Positions 23,190-31,743 of a stretch of DNA of 60,002 nucleotides are shown piece after piece. How positions within the stretch are numbered: position 1 is the first letter of the stretch; each line of letters starts with the position of its first letter. Location of the stretch: assembly GCF_000718305.1 (NCBI RefSeq), contig NZ_JOFQ01000032.1, positions 1 to 60,002 of the forward strand, read 5' to 3'. Both the position numbers and the translations under genes were made by a program. Origin of the DNA: Streptomyces niger. GTDB taxonomy: Bacteria; Actinomycetota; Actinomycetes; Streptomycetales; Streptomycetaceae. A model generated the notes under the pieces. That model was given only the letters and a program-made list of their open reading frames with translations. It made no database searches and had not been told where the DNA came from.

Positions 23190-24275
23190 GTGAGCACCAT
23201 CAGGAAGGCCGTGGTGGCGGCCGTCGCCCTAGCGGTGGGCGGTACGGCGCTGGCCGGCTGCTCGACGTCCGGCGGCGGGGCGGCCGACGCCAAGACCGTC
23301 AAGCTCGTCTCCCACGACTCCTTCGCCATCTCGAAGTCCGTGCTGAAGGAGTTCGAGCGGCGCAGCGGCTACAAGGTGCAGATGATCAAGGGCGGCGACG
23401 CCGGCAAGGCCGTCAACCAGGCGGTGCTGACCAAGGACAACCCGCAGGGCGACGTCTTCTTCGGCATCGACAACACGCTGCTGTCGCGTGGGCTGGACGA
23501 GGGGCTGTTCACGCCGTACAAGGCCAAGGGGCTGGCCGGGGTGCCCGAGCAGCTGCAGCTGGACAAGGCGCAGCACCGGGTGACGCCCGTCGACTACGGC
23601 GACACGTGCGTGAACTACGACAAGGCGTACTTCGCGCGGCACCACCTCGCGCCGCCGAAGTCCTTCGACGACCTGCTGAAGCCCGCGTACAAGGGACTGC
23701 TGGTCACCGAGAACCCGGCCACGTCGTCGCCGGGGCTGGCCTTCCAGCTCGGGACCGTCGCGGAGTACGGCACGAAGGGCAAGGGCGGCTGGCAGGACTA
23801 CTGGAAGAAGCTCAAGGCCAACGGCGTCGAGACCGTCGACGGCTGGGAGCAGGCGTACTACGAGCGGTTCTCCGGCGCCGGGGGCGGCGGCGGCAAGGGG
23901 GACAAGCCGCTGGTCGTCTCCTACGCCTCCAGCCCGCCCGCCGAGGTGATGGACAAGAAGCCCGCGCCGAAGGAGGCGCCGACCGGCGTCGCCACCGGTA
24001 CCTGCTTCCGGCAGATCGAGTTCGCCGGGCTGCTGAAGGGCGCGGCGAACGAGAAGGGCGGCAAGGCGCTGCTGGACTTCCTGATCAGCAAGGAGTTCCA
24101 GGAGGACATGCCGCTGCAGATGTTCGTCAACCCGGCGCTCGAGAGCGCGAAGGTGCCCGAGCTGTTCACCAAGTACGGGCAGAAGATCGACGACCCGAAG
24201 ACGGTGGCCCCCGACGAGATCAGCAAGCACCGCGAACAGTGGATCAAGCAGTGGTCGTCGCTCGTCCTGAAGTGA
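23190..24275 (+). CDS. thiB: thiamine ABC transporter substrate-binding lipoprotein
   Basis: 361 aa from the GTG at 23190. AGGAGG at 23174-23179 is ten bases from this GTG but only one base from the ATG at 23181, so the GTG is preferred. A signal peptide ends in the lipobox LAGC (C24). The mature part (SHDSFAISKSVLKEFERRSG, GDVFFGIDNTLLSRGLDEGL) matches the ThiB/TbpA family that captures thiamine and TPP outside the membrane. The TPP riboswitch upstream supports the substrate. Confidence 0.93.
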   Translation: MSTIRKAVVAAVALAVGGTALAGCSTSGGGAADAKTVKLVSHDSFAISKSVLKEFERRSGYKVQMIKGGDAGKAVNQAVLTKDNPQGDVFFGIDNTLLSRGLDEGLFTPYKAKGLAGVPEQLQLDKAQHRVTPVDYGDTCVNYDKAYFARHHLAPPKSFDDLLKPAYKGLLVTENPATSSPGLAFQLGTVAEYGTKGKGGWQDYWKKLKANGVETVDGWEQAYYERFSGAGGGGGKGDKPLVVSYASSPPAEVMDKKPAPKEAPTGVATGTCFRQIEFAGLLKGAANEKGGKALLDFLISKEFQEDMPLQMFVNPALESAKVPELFTKYGQKIDDPKTVAPDEISKHREQWIKQWSSLVLK

Positions 24276-26002
24276 CGGCAGCGGAGGAAGCGGCAGGGGA
24301 GGAAGCGACGGGAGAAGGCGGCCCGGCCGGCGCTCCGGGCGCCCGTGGTGCGGGCCGCCGCGCCACGGTGACCCGGCTGGCGCTGATGGCCCTGCCGGCC
24401 GCCTTCTTCGCCGTCTTCTTCGCCTACCCCGTCCTCACGATCGTCGGGCGGGGGCTGCGGGCGGACGGCAGCTGGCAGTGGGGTCGGGCGGCCGAGGTGC
24501 TCGGCGACTCCGGCCTGCTGCACGTGCTGTGGTTCACGGTCTGGCAGGCGGCGGCCTCCACGGCGCTCACGCTGCTGATCGCGCTCCCCGGCGCGTACGT
24601 CTTCGCGCGCTATGAGTTCCCCGGAAAGAGGCTGCTGCGGGCGGTCGTCACCGTGCCGTTCGTGCTGCCCACCGTCGTCGTCGGCTCCGCCTTCCTCGCG
24701 CTCGTCGGCCGCGGCGGGCTCCTGGACGACCTGTGGGGCGTACGGCTGGACACCTCGGTCTGGGCGATCCTGCTCGCGCACGTCTTCTTCAACTACGCGG
24801 TGGTCGTACGGACCGTGGGCGGGCTCTGGGGCGCGCTGGACCCGCGCCAGGAGGAGGCCGCGCGGGTGCTGGGCGCCGGGCGGCTCGCTGCCTGGCGGCG
24901 GGTGACGCTGCCCGCGCTCGCGCCCGCCGTGGCGGCCGCGGCGCTGATGGTCTTCCTCTTCACCTTCACCTCGTTCGGCATCGTGCAGATCCTCGGGGGC
25001 CCGCGCTTCGCCACCCTCGAAGTGGAGATCTACCGGCAGACCGCCGACTTCCTGGACCTGCCGACCGCCGCGGTGCTCACCCTCCTCCAGTTCGCCGCGG
25101 TCCTCGCCCTGCTCGGGCTGCACGCGTGGACGGTCCGGCGCCGCGAGAGCGCGCTGAAGCTCGTTGACGCCGCGCGCACGGCGCGCCGGCCGCGCGGGGC
25201 CGGGCAGTGGGCGCTGCTGTGGAGCACGCTCGCGGTGATCGCCGTCCTGCTGGTGCTGCCGCTCGCGGTGCTGGTCGAACGGTCCTTCGCCGGGCCCGAC
25301 GGCCACGGCCTGGTCTTCTATCGGGCGTTGCGGGCCGCGGCCGGCGCCGACTCGACGTTCACCGTGCCGCCGCTGACCGCCCTGTGGAACTCGCTGGCGT
25401 ACGCGGTGGCCGCGACCGCCGTCGCCGTCCTCGTGGGCGGGCTGGCCGCCGCGGCGCTGGCGCGGCGGGGCGGCGGCCGGCTCGTCCGCGGCTTCGACGC
25501 GCTGCTCATGCTGCCGCTCGGCGTCTCCGCCGTGACGGTCGGCTTCGGCTTCCTGATCGCGCTGGACGAGCCGCCGCTGAACCTGCGTGCCTCGTGGTGG
25601 CTGGTGCCGCTGGCGCAGGCGCTGGTGGGCGTGGTGTTCGTCGTACGGACCATGCTGCCGGTGCTGCGCGCGGTGGACGGCCGGCTGCGCGAGGCGGCGG
25701 CGGTGCTGGGGGCCACGCCCTGGCAGGTGTGGCGCGAGGTGGACCTGCCGCTGGTGCGGCGCGCGCTGCTCGTCGCGGCCGGGTTCGCCTTCGCCGTCTC
25801 GCTCGGCGAGTTCGGCGCGACGGTGTTCATCGCGAGCCCGGACCGGCCCACGCTGCCGGTGGCCGTGGCCCGGCTGCTGGGGCGCGCGGGGGAGCTCAAC
25901 TACGGGCAGGCGATGGCCCTGTCGACGATTCTGATGGTGGTGTGCGCGGCGGCGCTGCTGGCGCTGGAGCGGGTACGCACCGACCGGACGGGAGAGTTCT
26001 AG
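24272..26002 (+). CDS. thiP: thiamine ABC transporter permease (fused, two domains)
   Basis: 576 aa from a GTG overlapping the thiB stop (GTGA). There are about twelve membrane helices in two homologous halves, each with a BPD-type EAA loop: EEAARVLGAGRLAAWRRVTL near residue 195 and REAAAVLGATPWQVWREVDL near 475. This is the internal duplication typical of ThiP. It forms the membrane channel with the adjacent ThiB and ThiQ. Confidence 0.93.
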   Translation: MTAAEEAAGEEATGEGGPAGAPGARGAGRRATVTRLALMALPAAFFAVFFAYPVLTIVGRGLRADGSWQWGRAAEVLGDSGLLHVLWFTVWQAAASTALTLLIALPGAYVFARYEFPGKRLLRAVVTVPFVLPTVVVGSAFLALVGRGGLLDDLWGVRLDTSVWAILLAHVFFNYAVVVRTVGGLWGALDPRQEEAARVLGAGRLAAWRRVTLPALAPAVAAAALMVFLFTFTSFGIVQILGGPRFATLEVEIYRQTADFLDLPTAAVLTLLQFAAVLALLGLHAWTVRRRESALKLVDAARTARRPRGAGQWALLWSTLAVIAVLLVLPLAVLVERSFAGPDGHGLVFYRALRAAAGADSTFTVPPLTALWNSLAYAVAATAVAVLVGGLAAAALARRGGGRLVRGFDALLMLPLGVSAVTVGFGFLIALDEPPLNLRASWWLVPLAQALVGVVFVVRTMLPVLRAVDGRLREAAAVLGATPWQVWREVDLPLVRRALLVAAGFAFAVSLGEFGATVFIASPDRPTLPVAVARLLGRAGELNYGQAMALSTILMVVCAAALLALERVRTDRTGEF

Positions 26003-27154
26003 GTGACCGAGAACCCGGCGGAAGGCGCGGAGCGCGCGGAAGGCTCGGAAGACGTGGAGGGCACGGAGGGGGCTCAGGGCGTGGCAAGCGCCGCCGCGGC
26101 CGGCCCGACGTCCGCTTCCCGGGCGTCGTTGCTGCGGCTCGGCGGCCTCACCGTGCGCTTCGGGGCGCACACCGCGCTGGACACGGTGGACCTGGACGTC
26201 GCCGAGCACGAGACGGTCTGCGTCCTCGGGCCCAGTGGCAGCGGCAAGTCCACGCTGCTCCGGGTGATCGCCGGGCTGCAGCCGGCCGATGCGGGCGAAG
26301 TCGTACTGGATGGACGGAACCTGCGTACCGTGCCGACCCACCGGCGTGGCGTGGGGCTGATGTTCCAGGACCATCAGCTCTTCCCGCAGCGCGATGTGGC
26401 GGGCAACGTCGCCTTCGGGCTGCGGATGCGCGGTACGGCGCGGGCGGAGCGGGAGCGCAAGGTCGCCGAACTGCTCGACCTGGTGGGCCTTCCCGGCGCC
26501 CAGCACCGCGCCGTCGGCTCGCTCTCCGGCGGCGAGCAGCAGCGCGTCGCGCTGGCCAGGGCGCTGGCCCCCGGGCCCCGGCTGCTGATGCTGGACGAGC
26601 CGCTCGGCCAGCTCGACCGCGGTCTGCGCGAGCGCCTCGTGGTCGAACTCCGGCGACTCTTCGGCGAGTTGGGGACGACCGTGCTGGCGGTCACCCACGA
26701 TCAGGGCGAGGCGTTCGCGCTCGCCGACCGGGTCGTGATCATGCGGGACGGGCGGATCGCGCAGGCCGGAACGCCGCTGGAGGTGTGGCAGCGCCCCGCC
26801 GACGAGTTCGTCGCACGCTTCCTCGGCTTCGACAACGTCGTACCGGCCACGGTCACCGGCGAGGCCGCCGACACGCCCTGGGGCAAGGTGCCGGTCCCGG
26901 GTGGTACGGCGGAGGGAGCCTGCCGCCTCCTCGTCCGCCCGGCCGGCGTCCGCCTCGTACCGGCCCGCGAGGGCCTGCCCTGCACGGTCGCGGCGCGCAC
27001 CTTCCGCGGTACGCACGTGTCCCTGCGGCTGCGCCCGGACAGCGGACCCGAGCTGGACGCGGCCTGCGCCCTCGCGGCCGCCCCGGAGGTGGGCGACCGG
27101 GTCGGCGCGGCGTTCACGTCGGACGACGTGGTGGTGCTGCCGGCCACCGACTGA
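26003..27154 (+). CDS. thiQ: thiamine ABC transporter ATP-binding protein
   Basis: 383 aa. The GTG start directly follows the thiP stop. After a 40-residue acidic, low-complexity N-terminus come Walker A GPSGSGKST (76-84), signature LSGGEQQRVALARAL, Walker B LLMLDEPLGQLD and the switch histidine in VTHDQGEA. The C-terminal ~120 residues form an extra beta domain (MalK/PotA-like), making it longer than the ~230-aa enterobacterial ThiQ. It couples ATP hydrolysis to thiamine uptake. Confidence 0.92.
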   Translation: MTENPAEGAERAEGSEDVEGTEGAQGVASAAAAGPTSASRASLLRLGGLTVRFGAHTALDTVDLDVAEHETVCVLGPSGSGKSTLLRVIAGLQPADAGEVVLDGRNLRTVPTHRRGVGLMFQDHQLFPQRDVAGNVAFGLRMRGTARAERERKVAELLDLVGLPGAQHRAVGSLSGGEQQRVALARALAPGPRLLMLDEPLGQLDRGLRERLVVELRRLFGELGTTVLAVTHDQGEAFALADRVVIMRDGRIAQAGTPLEVWQRPADEFVARFLGFDNVVPATVTGEAADTPWGKVPVPGGTAEGACRLLVRPAGVRLVPAREGLPCTVAARTFRGTHVSLRLRPDSGPELDAACALAAAPEVGDRVGAAFTSDDVVVLPATD

Positions 27155-27164
27155 GCCGCACACC

Positions 27165-27405
27165 GGCCGTCCCGTACGCCGGCCATGCCGTAACGCCGGC
27201 CGTCTCCCGTAGGCCGGCCGTCCCGTACGCCGGTTGAGCCGCACACCGGCCTCCCCGGCGGCAGGCCGTCTCCCGTATGCCGGCTGCCCCCGTACGCCGA
27301 CTGAGCCGCCGCCGGTCATCCGTACGTCAGTTGAGCCGCCGCGGCCGTCGTCCCACACGCCGGCCGTCGTCCCATGCGTCGGCCGTCCCGTACACCGTCC
27401 CAGGA
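27165..27405. repeat. degenerate CCGTACGCCGGCCGTC-type repeats
   Basis: The 318-bp gap after the thiamine operon is filled with about ten imperfect copies of a 15-25-base motif built from CCGTACGCCGGC, GCCGTCCCGT and TGAGCCGC (for example at 27172, 27211, 27229 and 27290). No gene is supported. The copies can pair with one another and may end or buffer transcription between convergent operons. Confidence 0.7.
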
Positions 27406-27472
27406 GCGCGACGCGCGGATCTCGGTCGCCGCCCCTGGGCGTGCGCCGGCTTTCCGCTCCCCGTGCCCGCTC

Positions 27473-28660
27473 TCAGCTTGCCAGTGGGCCCGCGGCCAGG
27501 TGGGCGACGCCGCCCGTGACCGCGGCGAGGACCACGAGCAGGACGGAGGCGCGCAGCGCCGCGGCGCGGCGGAGGAGGCCGGCGGGGGTGCCGAGGCGGC
27601 GGAGTGCTTCGGTCGTGGCGGAGCGGGCGGTGCGGGACTCCGCGACCGCGGTGAGCACGCAGAGCACCGTGCAGAAGAGCACCAGGACGGCGCCGAGGGC
27701 GGTGAGCGGGCCGAAGGAGGCGCGGCCACCGGGGCCCTGCAGGGCGAACGCGCCGGGGCCGTACACCACGTATCCCGCGTAGCCGCCGGACGCGGCCGCC
27801 ATCAGGACGCCGAGGGGACGCCCCAGCCGGCGGGACTCCTCCTGGAGCACCCGGCCGGCCAGCAGCCGCACCGCGCCGCTGCGGCCCGCGCCCAGGACGC
27901 GCCCGATGAGGTGGACCAGCCCGGGCGCGGCCAGTACCAGCCCTGCGGCCGACAGCAGCCAGCCGGTCAGTACGCCCGCCTCGCCGGTGACCAGCCCACC
28001 GGGCAGCGGCAGCAGCCGGGCGCCGGGGCCGGTGTGGCCCGCCGCGTAGACCTCCAGGGCGAGACCGGCGGCGGTGAGGGCGACGCCCCAGGGGAGGCCT
28101 GCCGGGGTTCTGCCCGCGGTGCGGGGCGGGTCGTCGGCGCACGGCGCGGACGGCTCGCTCCGGCCCGGGCGGAGCGCCACGGCGGTCGCGGCGGCGGCCA
28201 CCGCGGGGACGCTCGCGAGCAGCACGCCGACGGCGGCGTACGGGAGCGGGGCCCGGCCGAGGAGCGCCTCGGGGCCCAGCGGTGCGCCGCCCAGGCTGCC
28301 GCGCAGCCGCAGGAAGGCCAGCAGGCCGAGCACGCTGCCCAGGGCGCAGATGAGCACCGTCGTGGCGGCGGTGACGAGGGCGAGCCGGACCGGGCCGAGG
28401 CCGGCGGCCGTCATGCCGTCGTGCAGCCGGGCGGCCGGGTCCGTACGGGCCACGGCGACCGCGAGCTGTGCGGTGGCGGCGAGCGGGACCAGGCACCAGG
28501 CCAGCCGCAGCGCCGACCCGGCGCTGTCGCCCGGGGTGTCGACGGCGTGGCCGAGCGTGGCGAGCAGCAGGAAGGCCGTGCCGGCCGCCGCCCCGACGAC
28601 CAGCAGGCGGCGCAGGTGCACCGCCGGGCGGGCGCCCCGGCCTAGACGGAGAGCGAGCAC
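27473..28660 (-). CDS. ABC transporter permease (FtsX-like)
   Basis: 395 aa from a GTG; GGGAAG precedes it and it overlaps the end of the ATPase gene by 19 bases. Eight to ten hydrophobic helices are visible (VVGAAAGTAFLLLATLGHAV, LALVTAATTVLICALGSVLG, and a group near the C-terminus including LTALGAVLVLFCTVLCVLTA). The layout resembles the FtsX/MacB type of exporter or mechanotransducer. The partner ATPase is adjacent; the substrate is unknown. Confidence 0.82.
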   Translation of the reverse strand: MLALRLGRGARPAVHLRRLLVVGAAAGTAFLLLATLGHAVDTPGDSAGSALRLAWCLVPLAATAQLAVAVARTDPAARLHDGMTAAGLGPVRLALVTAATTVLICALGSVLGLLAFLRLRGSLGGAPLGPEALLGRAPLPYAAVGVLLASVPAVAAAATAVALRPGRSEPSAPCADDPPRTAGRTPAGLPWGVALTAAGLALEVYAAGHTGPGARLLPLPGGLVTGEAGVLTGWLLSAAGLVLAAPGLVHLIGRVLGAGRSGAVRLLAGRVLQEESRRLGRPLGVLMAAASGGYAGYVVYGPGAFALQGPGGRASFGPLTALGAVLVLFCTVLCVLTAVAESRTARSATTEALRRLGTPAGLLRRAAALRASVLLVVLAAVTGGVAHLAAGPLAS

Positions 28661-29379
28661 TCTTCCCTGCCTTCCGTCTCTGTGGGGCCCTCGGCCTGGC
28701 CGGCGCCGGCCCGCCGGCCGTCCACGAGGGCGAGGGTGCGGTCGGCGAGCGTGGCCGCTTCCGCCTCCTGGGTGGCCAGGATGACGCTGATGGCGTGGGA
28801 GCGGGCGGCGTTGACGAGCGTGCGGAGCACCTGGGCGGCGTCGGCGCGGTGCAGTGGCGCGGTCGGCTCGTCGGCGAACAGCACCTGCGGGGCGACGGCC
28901 AGCGCACGGGCCACCGCCACGCGTTGCTGCTGCGCCCGGTTCAGCGCTGCCGGCCGCCGTTTGGCGCAGTCCGCCACGTCCAGCCGCTCCAGCCACTCGG
29001 TGGCGGCCTGCTTCGCCGCCCGGTGGCCCTCGCCGCGCACCAGGAGGGGCAGCGCGGCGTTCTCCCGGGCGGTCAGCTCGGGGACCAGCCGGGGCTCGGT
29101 ACCGACCCAGCCGAAGCGGTCCAGCCGGAGCCGTTCCCGGCTGGTCGCGGAGAGGGTGTGGACCGGATGGCTGTGGAACCAGACCTCGCCGCTGTCGGCG
29201 ACGAGCTGCCCGGAAAGGCACTTCAGGAGCGTGGTCTTGCCACTGCCGCGCGGACCGGTGACGGCCAGGATCTCCCCTTCGCGCACACCGAGCGAGACGC
29301 CGGTGAGTGCGGGGCTCTGACCGTGGGCGTGGTGCAGTCCGCGAGCCCATAGAACGTCGTTGTCGGGCGGGGCCACCAT
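28642..29379 (-). CDS. ABC transporter ATP-binding protein with degenerate signature
   Basis: 245 aa from the ATG at 29379, preceded by GAGGTG; an in-frame ATG at 29520 lacks a ribosome site. Walker A is GPRGSGKTT and Walker B is VLFADEPT. The signature normally LSGGQ reads LNRAQQQRVA, and the switch histidine is replaced (LATQEAEA), so ATP turnover may be altered. It forms an operon with the FtsX-like permease; the LolD/MacB-like grouping is by overall pattern. Confidence 0.85.
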   Translation of the reverse strand: MVAPPDNDVLWARGLHHAHGQSPALTGVSLGVREGEILAVTGPRGSGKTTLLKCLSGQLVADSGEVWFHSHPVHTLSATSRERLRLDRFGWVGTEPRLVPELTARENAALPLLVRGEGHRAAKQAATEWLERLDVADCAKRRPAALNRAQQQRVAVARALAVAPQVLFADEPTAPLHRADAAQVLRTLVNAARSHAISVILATQEAEAATLADRTLALVDGRRAGAGQAEGPTETEGREECSLSV

Positions 29380-29502
29380 CTGCGCACCTCGTGCTCGCTC
29401 GCGTCCTTCGTTCCCCTGACCGGGTGAACGACCATGGAGGGTATCGGTCACAAGCACGGTAGGTACTGCCGGGTCCCGCCATTCACCGGTCAGCACGGAA
29501 GA

Positions 29503-29547
29503 CGGCCGAGGTTCACTCATATGGCTTGAAATGAGTGACCTCGGCCG
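29503..29547. terminator. long inverted repeat upstream of the ABC exporter
   Basis: CGGCCGAGGTTCACTCAT (29503-29520) pairs with ATGAGTGACCTCGGCCG (29531-29547) with a single bulged T and a 10-nt loop. CTGTTTGTTCCG follows on the plus strand and TCTTCCG on the minus strand. It separates the leftward aminotransferase transcript from the exporter operon and could also be a regulatory site for the latter. Confidence 0.75.
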
Positions 29548-29608
29548 CTGTTTGTTCCGTTGTACGTGTCCTCTGTACGTCCCCTCCTCGGGGACCGTCG
29601 AGCAGGTC

Positions 29609-29641
29609 GGGCGGAGCGGGTTCCGTGGCCCCGCTCCGCCC
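29609..29641 (-). terminator. terminator after the aminotransferase gene
   Basis: GGGCGGAGCGGG (29609-29620) and CCCGCTCCGCCC (29630-29641) form a perfect 12-bp stem with a nine-base loop, 44 bp past the stop of the leftward gene. Confidence 0.8.
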
Positions 29642-29684
29642 GTTCCCTCCGGTGAGGGCCGGAGGGACAGCTCGGTACCGCGGA

Positions 29685-31061
29685 TCAGAGCTTGGCCCAG
29701 GCCTCCGTGAGGACGCCGCGCAGGATCTGCTCGATCTCGTCGAACACCGACTGGTCGGCGATCAGCGGCGGGGCCAGCTGGATGACCGGGTCGCCGCGGT
29801 CGTCCGCACGGCAGTACAGACCGGCGTCGTACAGCGCCTTGGACAGGAAGCCGTAGAGGACGCGCTCGGTCTCCTCGTCGTTGAACGACTCCTTGGTGAC
29901 CTTGTCCTTGACCAGCTCGATGCCGTAGAAGAAGCCGTTGCCGCGGACGTCGCCGACGATCGGCAGGTCGTGCAGCTTCTGGAGGGTGGCGTAGAAGTTG
30001 CCCTCGTTCTCCAGGACGTGCTTGTTCAGGCCCTCGCGCTCGAAGATGTCGAAGTTCGCCAGCGCCACGGCCGAGGAGACCGGGTGGCCGCCGAAGGTGT
30101 AGCCGTGCAGGAAGGTGTTGTCGCCCTTGTAGAACGGCTCGGCCAGGCGGTCGGAGATGATGCAGGCGCCGATGGGGGAGTAGCCCGAGGTCATGCCCTT
30201 GGCGCAGGTGATCATGTCCGGGACGTAGCCGAACTTGTCGCACGCGAACATCGTGCCGAGGCGGCCGAACGCGCAGATGACCTCGTCGGAGACGAGCAGC
30301 ACGTCGTACTGGTCACAGATCTCGCGGACGCGCTGGAAGTATCCGGGCGGCGGCGGGAAGCAGCCACCGGCGTTCTGCACCGGCTCCAGGAACACCGCGG
30401 CGACGGTCTCCGGGCCCTCGAAGAGGATCTGCTGCTCGATCTGGTCGGCGGCCCAGCGGCCGAAGGCCTCGGGGTCGTCGCCGAAGAGCGGGGCGCGGTA
30501 GATGTTGGTGTTCGGCACCTTGTGCGCGCCGGGGACCAGCGGCTCGAAGGGGGCCTTCAGGCCCGGCAGGCCGGTGATCGACAGGGCGCCCTGCGGGGTG
30601 CCGTGGTAGGCCACCGCGCGGGATATGACCTTGTGCTTGGTGGGCTTGCCGGTGAGCTTGAAGTACTGCTTGGCGAGCTTCCAGGCGGTCTCGACCGCCT
30701 CGCCGCCGCCGGTGGTGAAGAAGACCTTGTTCAGGTCGCCGGGGGCGTAGTTGGCCAGGCGCTCGGAGAGCTCGACGGCCTTGGGGTGGGCGTAGGACCA
30801 CACCGGGAAGAAGGCGAGCTCCTGGGCCTGCTTGTACGCGGTCTCGGCCAGCTCGACGCGGCCGTGGCCGGCGTTGACCACGAAGAGGCCCGCGAGGCCG
30901 TCGATGTAGCGCTTGCCCTTGTCGTCGTAGATGTTGGTGCCCTCACCGCGGACGATGGTGGGCACGGGGGCGTTCTCGTACGACGACATGCGGGTGAAGT
31001 GCATCCACAGGTGGTCGTACGCCGTCTTGTCCGTGCTTGTCAGAGACGCGTCGGCGCTCAT
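29685..31061 (-). CDS. class III aminotransferase, putrescine/polyamine type
   Basis: 458 aa. PLP-dependent enzyme of the omega-amino group (SpuC/GabT-like). It has the binding-site aspartate in LLVSDEVICAFGRLG and the Schiff-base lysine in CAKGMTSGYSPIG; FHGYTFGGHPVSSAVALAN is the family C-terminal pattern. The neighbourhood (aldehyde dehydrogenase and polyamine-type binding protein divergent from it) suggests conversion of putrescine or cadaverine to an aminoaldehyde. It starts two bases after the Lrp-family regulator gene and is probably co-transcribed with it. Confidence 0.9.
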   Translation of the reverse strand: MSADASLTSTDKTAYDHLWMHFTRMSSYENAPVPTIVRGEGTNIYDDKGKRYIDGLAGLFVVNAGHGRVELAETAYKQAQELAFFPVWSYAHPKAVELSERLANYAPGDLNKVFFTTGGGEAVETAWKLAKQYFKLTGKPTKHKVISRAVAYHGTPQGALSITGLPGLKAPFEPLVPGAHKVPNTNIYRAPLFGDDPEAFGRWAADQIEQQILFEGPETVAAVFLEPVQNAGGCFPPPPGYFQRVREICDQYDVLLVSDEVICAFGRLGTMFACDKFGYVPDMITCAKGMTSGYSPIGACIISDRLAEPFYKGDNTFLHGYTFGGHPVSSAVALANFDIFEREGLNKHVLENEGNFYATLQKLHDLPIVGDVRGNGFFYGIELVKDKVTKESFNDEETERVLYGFLSKALYDAGLYCRADDRGDPVIQLAPPLIADQSVFDEIEQILRGVLTEAWAKL

Positions 31062-31063
31062 GG

Positions 31064-31546
31064 TTATCGCGTTCCCCAGGTGTAGGTCTGCTTCTTGAGC
31101 TTCATGTAGACGAAGCTCTCGGTGGAGCGCACGCCGGGAAGCGTGCGGATGCGCTTGTTGATCACGTCCAGGAGGTGGTCGTCGTCCTCGCAGACGACCT
31201 CGATCAGCAGGTCGAAGGAGCCGGCGGTGACGACGCAGTACTCGACCTCGGACATGCCCGTGAGGGCCTCTGCCACGGGATCGACGTCGCCCTCGACGTT
31301 GATTCCGACCATTGCCTGCCGCCGGAAACCGACCGTGAGGGGGTCGGTGACGGCGACGATCTGCATCACACCCTGGTCGAGCAGCTTCTGTACGCGTTGC
31401 CGTACGGCCGCCTCGGACAGGCCCACGGCCTTGCCGATCGCGGCGTACGGACGGCGTCCGTCCTCCTGGAGCTGCTCAATGATCGCCAGGGAGACGGAGT
31501 CGATCGACGGGGTGCCGTTTCTGTCACGAGTGGCCACGCCCCTCAC
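31064..31546 (-). CDS. Lrp/AsnC-family regulator
   Basis: 160 aa from the GTG at 31546; GTG 31537 and TTG 31573 are alternatives and no site is decisive. The N-terminal helix-turn-helix reads IIEQLQEDGRRPYAAIGKAV then GLSEAAVRQRVQKLLDQGVM. The C-terminal RAM/AsnC effector domain contains EYCVVTAGSFDLLIEVVCED. It lies upstream of and co-directional with the aminotransferase and divergent from the aldehyde dehydrogenase. A palindrome 30 bp upstream is a likely binding site. Confidence 0.9.
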   Translation of the reverse strand: MRGVATRDRNGTPSIDSVSLAIIEQLQEDGRRPYAAIGKAVGLSEAAVRQRVQKLLDQGVMQIVAVTDPLTVGFRRQAMVGINVEGDVDPVAEALTGMSEVEYCVVTAGSFDLLIEVVCEDDDHLLDVINKRIRTLPGVRSTESFVYMKLKKQTYTWGTR

Positions 31547-31575
31547 TGTGCACGAGCCTCGTCCGTCATGCAAGC

Positions 31576-31593
31576 CTGATTCGGCGAAATCAG
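31576..31593. promoter_or_regulatory. palindromic operator candidate, polyamine site 1
   Basis: CTGATTCGGCGAAATCAG: arms CTGATT/AATCAG around six bases. Its reverse strand contains GATTTCGCCGAATC, which matches GATTTCGCAGAATC of the site at 37285-37310 in 13 of 14 positions. It lies between the divergent Lrp/aminotransferase and aldehyde dehydrogenase genes, about 96 bp ahead of the predicted start of the latter transcript. Confidence 0.7.
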
Positions 31594-31644
31594 TTGTTCA
31601 CTGAAGTCGACGCCACGGAATCCGTTGTTACCGGCGCGTGGGTA

Positions 31645-31674
31645 TGTCGAAAACGGGGCTCGCATGGTTAGAGT
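31645..31674 (+). promoter_or_regulatory. probable promoter of the first aldehyde dehydrogenase
   Basis: TGTCGA (31645-31650) and TAGAGT (31669-31674) are separated by 18 bp, a good fit to a Streptomyces HrdB-type promoter. Transcription would begin near 31681, about 63 bases ahead of the GTG. Confidence 0.55.
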
Positions 31675-31743
31675 GGGCGTCTCAACCACCGGACACCCGA
31701 CACCGGTCATCTGACACCGAACACCTGACAGGAGGGGTCGCAC

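Noticed and set aside
24733..27237. Long alternative plus-strand frames in the permease and ATPase region
   Set aside because: Ala/Arg/Gly-rich out-of-frame readings with no motifs; they overlap thiP and thiQ completely.
23921..27358. 1145-aa minus-strand frame across the thiamine operon
   Set aside because: Arg/Gln/His-rich antisense artefact of high-GC DNA; the plus-strand ThiB, ThiP and ThiQ are certain.
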